From contig NZ_CP114029.1 in the NCBI RefSeq assembly GCF_026898155.1, positions 5,126,001 to 5,190,000 on the forward strand: 64,000 bases of DNA. Reading direction: 5' to 3'. This DNA comes from Jiella pelagia. GTDB taxonomy: Bacteria; Pseudomonadota; Alphaproteobacteria; Rhizobiales; Rhizobiaceae. The notes beneath the pieces were generated by a model. It saw only the letters and a program-made list of their open reading frames with translations. It was not told the DNA's origin and searched no databases. Below are positions 60,838 through 64,000 of the stretch, piece by piece (the first letter of the stretch is position 1; each line of letters begins with the position of its first letter). The translations under genes and the position numbers were made by a program.

Positions 60838-61810
60838 TCAGCCGAAGGAGGCATCGATCAGCTCCGGATCGACCTTGCCGGCCGAAAAGGTCTCGCCGGT
60901 CTCCAGTGCCACGACCTGAACCTCGGCCGGGGAGAACAACATGCCGTCGATCTTGTAGAAGTCGCCCTCGTAGCGGCTGAAGATCTCCTTGAAGGGCTTG
61001 CCAAAATCGGCCGAGGTGCTGCTCGGCAGCTTTTCGGCGAGGCTCTCTTGCCGCCGATGCCGGGCCGGTAACGGCGAGCATCACCCGGCCGCCATAGATC
61101 ACCGCGTCGTTGGTACGGCCCATGGCGGTGAGGAAATCCGGATGCGGCGGAGCGAGTGGCGCCGTGCCGATGCCCTCGACGATGGCGCTCATGTCGAAAT
61201 GCAATTCGTGCGCTTTGTGGAGCGCAACCTCGACGACGCGGCCAACGATCTGGACGCTGCCGGCCAGCGACTGCGTCGGCGTGAAGACGATCGTCAGCTT
61301 TTCCGGCTCGACGTCGCAGGCATGGGCGATGCGGCGCACCAGCGCCTCGGGCGGCGGGCTGGCAGCTTCGAGCACGATCGTCGCCGTCTCGCTCCGGTCG
61401 GCATAGGCGATATCCTTGAACAGCGCCTCCTTGCCGGCCAACGCCCGGGCAGGGCCGGAGCCCATCGAGAAATACGCTTCCTCGCCTTCCTCATTGGTCA
61501 GCTGCCAGCCAGCATACTGGCTGCCCATGCAGGCGATCACCGGATTGGACGTCCGCACAGTCAGGGCGAAAGGCCAGCGGGGAAGGCGCTCGGACGGCGC
61601 GATTGCCACGCTCCCGAGGCCGCCGAGACAGATTTCCGTAATGATCCGGCCAGCCTCCAGGCTGCCGGGAACGCTGGCCCCGGCGTCGACCACCGTCTCG
61701 CCGGCCGCCCCCGTCGACACCGCAAGCTTCAGTTCCTGCGCCCGTTGCTTCAATTCCGCGACGAGGGGCAGGACCCCTTCGTTCACGGACAAGAGCCTCG
61801 TGGTACTCAT
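60838..61810 (-). CDS. mch: Methenyltetrahydromethanopterin cyclohydrolase (frameshifted)
   Basis: Hydrolyses methenyl-H4MPT to N5-formyl-H4MPT, 323 residues after repair. Visible blocks: DAGASVPGSLEAGRIITEICLGGLG, VIACMGSQYAGWQL, YFSMGSGPARALAG, FDMSAIVEGIGTAPLAPPHPDFLTAMGRTNDAVIYGGRV. The frame breaks at 61039-61045 (GAGGCTC); GAGCTC restores ASAARELAEKLPSSTSADFG and a normal C-terminus ending DASFG. The ATG overlaps the orfY stop (ATGA). Acts between MtdB and the formyltransferase/hydrolase complex. Confidence 0.93.
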
Positions 61811-62931
61811 GCCGCAATACTCCCCAGTACGTCGCCAATGCGGCGCGTTCTAGCATGAAAAAGTCGCTCGGCGGCCTCGACAGTCTCGCCGACGGCGACG
61901 ACTGTGCAGATCGGCTCGCCGGCGGCGAAGCGGGTGGGTGACTGGCTGCGGTCCCGCGACCAGTCCGGCCATTGGAAACCGGCCGGGACGACGAGCGGAC
62001 GGTCCGCCCAGGCAAGCCCGGTGGCACGGATCTCACCGGCCGACCCGACCACCGGTTCCGGCAAATCGCCGTGCGCTGCCGCAAGATGCAGGGCGATCAG
62101 CGGCCGGGCCGGATCCTCGAAGACGTCCAGCGTCGCGCCCGGCCGGGCGTTGACTTCGAGCAGCACCGGCCCCGCGTCGCCAAGGACGAAATCGGCACTG
62201 CATAGCCCGACGAGCGGCAGGCGCTCCAGAATGCCGGCGACGGCCCGGCGCATCGCCCTGTCAGCGTCGGCCGAAACCGGCACCGGCCCGACGGCGCCGC
62301 CATAGCGGAACGGCTCGTCGGGGCTCGGATCGGCCCATTGCCGGGAGCAGCCGAGGCAGGCATAGCGGCTGCCGGCTGCGACGAAGGCCATCGACATCCG
62401 CTCGCCCGCAACGAAGCGCTGGTAGTAGCGGTCCGGTGACGGCGGCGCATCGCCGCGAACGACATGGCTGCCGCCGCTGCCGCCGACCTTTTTGGACAGC
62501 CAGCCGGCAGGGTCTTGCGGCGGCCCGTGCCGGATCTCCGGATGAACGACGCCGGCATCCCCGCAGATCGCGGCAAAAGTTTCCGGATCCTTCAGACGTC
62601 GGGCCGTCGCCGGATCGGTGCCGAGGATCGGCCAGCGTTCGCCGATCGAGACGAGCAGCTCCGGGCGGTCCTCGAAGCCGGCGCCATAGACGAAGCCGAG
62701 CGGTTCCTCGCCCTCGGCAAGCTGTTCCAGCGCCGCGATCAGCGCCTCGCTGGAAAAGCCGTCGGGATAGTGTCCGCGCAGGACTTCGCTCTTCTTGGCA
62801 TGATCGCGAAGGTCGAGATCGCCGAAGAAGTCGACGGCGAGAGCGTCGATGCCGGCGAGCTTGGCACTCGCCGCGATCTGGCGGGCGGAAAAGGCGGCCG
62901 TGAGAATTGCCGGCCGGGCACCGACGCTCAT
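61807..62931 (-). CDS. ATP-grasp domain protein, 'orfY' of H4MPT clusters
   Basis: A 374-residue protein with an ATP-grasp-like core: SKKVGGSGGSHVV, YYQRFVAGERMSMAFVA and LCSADFVLGDAGPVLLEVNARPGATLDVFE with the acidic metal ligands. It begins MSVGARPAILTAAFSARQIAASAKLAG at an ATG that overlaps the mtdB stop (ATGA). Genes of this kind accompany mch and mtdB in methylotrophs and are needed for the H4MPT pathway; the reaction is not established. The stop overlaps mch. Confidence 0.85.
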   Translation of the reverse strand: MSVGARPAILTAAFSARQIAASAKLAGIDALAVDFFGDLDLRDHAKKSEVLRGHYPDGFSSEALIAALEQLAEGEEPLGFVYGAGFEDRPELLVSIGERWPILGTDPATARRLKDPETFAAICGDAGVVHPEIRHGPPQDPAGWLSKKVGGSGGSHVVRGDAPPSPDRYYQRFVAGERMSMAFVAAGSRYACLGCSRQWADPSPDEPFRYGGAVGPVPVSADADRAMRRAVAGILERLPLVGLCSADFVLGDAGPVLLEVNARPGATLDVFEDPARPLIALHLAAAHGDLPEPVVGSAGEIRATGLAWADRPLVVPAGFQWPDWSRDRSQSPTRFAAGEPICTVVAVGETVEAAERLFHARTRRIGDVLGSIAA

Positions 62932-63824
62932 GAAACGAGCTTGCGGGCGAGCTGGAACGCGTCGCGGAAGTCGAGGGTCTGGGGCTCCTCGGACGCGATC
63001 ATCCGCTTGAGCAGCCCTTGCTCGGTGTCCGACTTCAGCGGCCCGACGGCCAGCGCGCCGATGCCGAGTGCGTTCGTCCCCTCGATCGGCTCGCCGCTCG
63101 CCATCACGTCGATGCCTTCGAGGCCGAGCGGCGGCACGGCATTGACGTCGGCGGCAACGAGCAGCTTCTTGGCGGCCTGAAGCTGCTTCAGGCTCAAAAC
63201 CTGGACGCCGGCCTTGGCGGCGGAGAAGATCACCTCGACGTCGCGGACGGCTTCGGTGTTCTTCTCGTCGCTGGAGCCGTCCGCCGGTTCGACGTTGGCG
63301 CCGAAGCGCTTCTTCATCTCGTCGGCGCGCTTCTGTACCCGCTCGAGGCCGGAATAGCCGACGATCCTGACCTTGGCGCCTTCGAGCGCGGCAATCACCG
63401 CCGCACAATAGCCGACGACGCCGGTTGCGCCGAAGACAGTAATGGTCACGTCCGACAGGGCCTTGCCCTTTTCGTCCTTCAGCTTCTTCTCGACGAGGGC
63501 GACCATCGCCGCCGCCGTGGTGAAGGAGCCGGCGGGATCGGCCATGATGTTGCAGCCGAAGGGCGGCACCAGCGCGTTCTTCGCCGCGTCGATCATGTCG
63601 AGGGCGAGCACCGCGTCGTCCCCGCCGAAGAACACCGCCGAATTGACGCCGCGATCCGGCGGCCGCGAGAAGATCACATCCTGGACGAGGTCGGCCACCT
63701 CTTCGAGCGTGACGCCTTCATAGGGCGTGACGGAATCATATCCGGCATCGATCGCCATGTTCACGTCGAAGGGGCTGACGTGCTTGTGCGGCGTCAGCAT
63801 GTGAAGAATGTTCTTGGCTGCCAT
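62928..63824 (-). CDS. mtdB: NAD(P)-dependent methylenetetrahydromethanopterin dehydrogenase MtdB
   Basis: Oxidises methylene-H4MPT to methenyl-H4MPT with NAD or NADP. 298 residues from MAAKNILHMLTPHKHVSPFDVNMA, the hallmark N-terminus; later FFGGDDAVLALDMIDAAKNALVPPFGCNIMADPAGSFTTAAAMV and the Rossmann motif VFGATGVVGYCAAVIAALEGAKV. The start at 63824 has GGAGGA 9 bases upstream. Couples to orfY by ATGA overlap and begins the run orfY-mch-orf5-orf7. Confidence 0.95.
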   Translation of the reverse strand: MAAKNILHMLTPHKHVSPFDVNMAIDAGYDSVTPYEGVTLEEVADLVQDVIFSRPPDRGVNSAVFFGGDDAVLALDMIDAAKNALVPPFGCNIMADPAGSFTTAAAMVALVEKKLKDEKGKALSDVTITVFGATGVVGYCAAVIAALEGAKVRIVGYSGLERVQKRADEMKKRFGANVEPADGSSDEKNTEAVRDVEVIFSAAKAGVQVLSLKQLQAAKKLLVAADVNAVPPLGLEGIDVMASGEPIEGTNALGIGALAVGPLKSDTEQGLLKRMIASEEPQTLDFRDAFQLARKLVS

Positions 63825-63896
63825 GGGAGTGTCCTCCTTCGAATTTCTGTCTGCCGCCGTGAGGCGCAATCTGTCCGGACCCGCTTCCGTCCCTGC

Positions 63897-64000
63897 TCAC
63901 ATGGCGGAGGGCGGGTCGATTTCGATGCCGTGGTTGCGACCGCGGGCGATGCGCAGGTCCAGGCCTTCGCCGAGGCCGGTGGCGACGAGACGGCCGACGA
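63897..64000 (-). CDS. C-terminus of a probable beta-ribofuranosylaminobenzene 5'-phosphate synthase (5' end outside window)
   Basis: The last 33 residues of a gene read VGRLVATGLGEGLDLRIARG and then RNHGIEIDPPSAM before TGA at 63897-63899. The 'ARGRNHGIEI' ending and the place just before mtdB fit MptG, the first committed enzyme of H4MPT synthesis, but too little is visible for certainty. It ends 73 bases before the mtdB start, so the two may share a transcript. Confidence 0.45.
   Translation of the reverse strand, partial: VGRLVATGLGEGLDLRIARGRNHGIEIDPPSAM

Overview
The window is a GC-rich (about 65% by eye) alphaproteobacterial chromosome segment, most likely from a facultatively methylotrophic member of Hyphomicrobiales (Rhizobiales). 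Three things point there: the gene order lipA-coq10-cinA-ispDF-dusB-ntrBC-ntrYX-trkA-hfq-hflX, a pyruvate dehydrogenase operon whose E1-beta carries its own lipoyl domain, and a tetrahydromethanopterin (H4MPT) formaldehyde-oxidation cluster. The species cannot be read from the sequence.

Layout. (1) 1-8.9 kb, minus strand: the alternative complex III operon actABCDEF, then a small membrane protein and a SCO1-type copper chaperone. Every junction is an ATGA overlap except actD-actE, which holds a 130-bp REP-like inverted repeat. (2) 9.2-10.4 kb: a zinc alcohol dehydrogenase. (3) 10.9-18.5 kb, plus strand: pdhA-pdhB-[SRPBCC]-[Uma2 nuclease]-pdhC-[SGNH esterase]-lpd. (4) 18.6-19.5 kb: an orphan Tae4-like type VI amidase effector with a probable immunity partner. 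(5) 19.8-21.6 kb: glsB, lipA, coq10. (6) 21.9-37.2 kb, minus strand: a four-gene RTX exoprotein island (repeat-only protein, giant PPC/RTX protein, CAP/RTX protein, serralysin-type metalloprotease/RTX). The four share eleven copies of one module and one C-terminal secretion-type tail, and the island splits coq10 from cinA. (7) 37.4-49.9 kb: cinA, ispDF, dusB, ntrB, ntrC, ntrY, ntrX, trkA, hfq, hflX. (8) 50.0-52.6 kb: a 1.57-kb IS5-family element and an AT-rich two-gene cassette. (9) 53.0-57.9 kb: a secreted protein of unknown function, a nitroreductase, a flavin reductase, a DUF2336 protein and NAD kinase. (10) 58.2-64 kb, minus strand: fae and the upstream H4MPT genes (orf7, orf5, mch, orfY, mtdB, and the C-terminus of a probable mptG).

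How the genes fit together. Fae, MtdB and Mch carry formaldehyde to formyl-H4MPT. Pyruvate dehydrogenase, with LipA supplying lipoate, feeds acetyl-CoA to the TCA cycle. Alternative complex III passes quinol electrons to a cytochrome oxidase, probably encoded just beyond base 1 since SCO1 matures CuA sites. NtrBC/NtrYX with DusB and Hfq form the nitrogen and redox regulatory block.

The most striking observation is a pattern in the sequence itself. Of 15 places where an intact gene would need the palindrome GAGCTC, 12 read GAGCCTC or GAGGCTC, one base too long. Each breaks the reading frame of an otherwise well-conserved gene: actA, the alcohol dehydrogenase, pdhA, pdhC, lpd (twice), the immunity candidate, ntrX, the flavin reductase, DUF2336, orf7 and mch. 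This looks like a systematic consensus error at a modified GAGCTC motif and not twelve mutations. It suggests the strain methylates GAGCTC. Coordinates below span the repaired genes.
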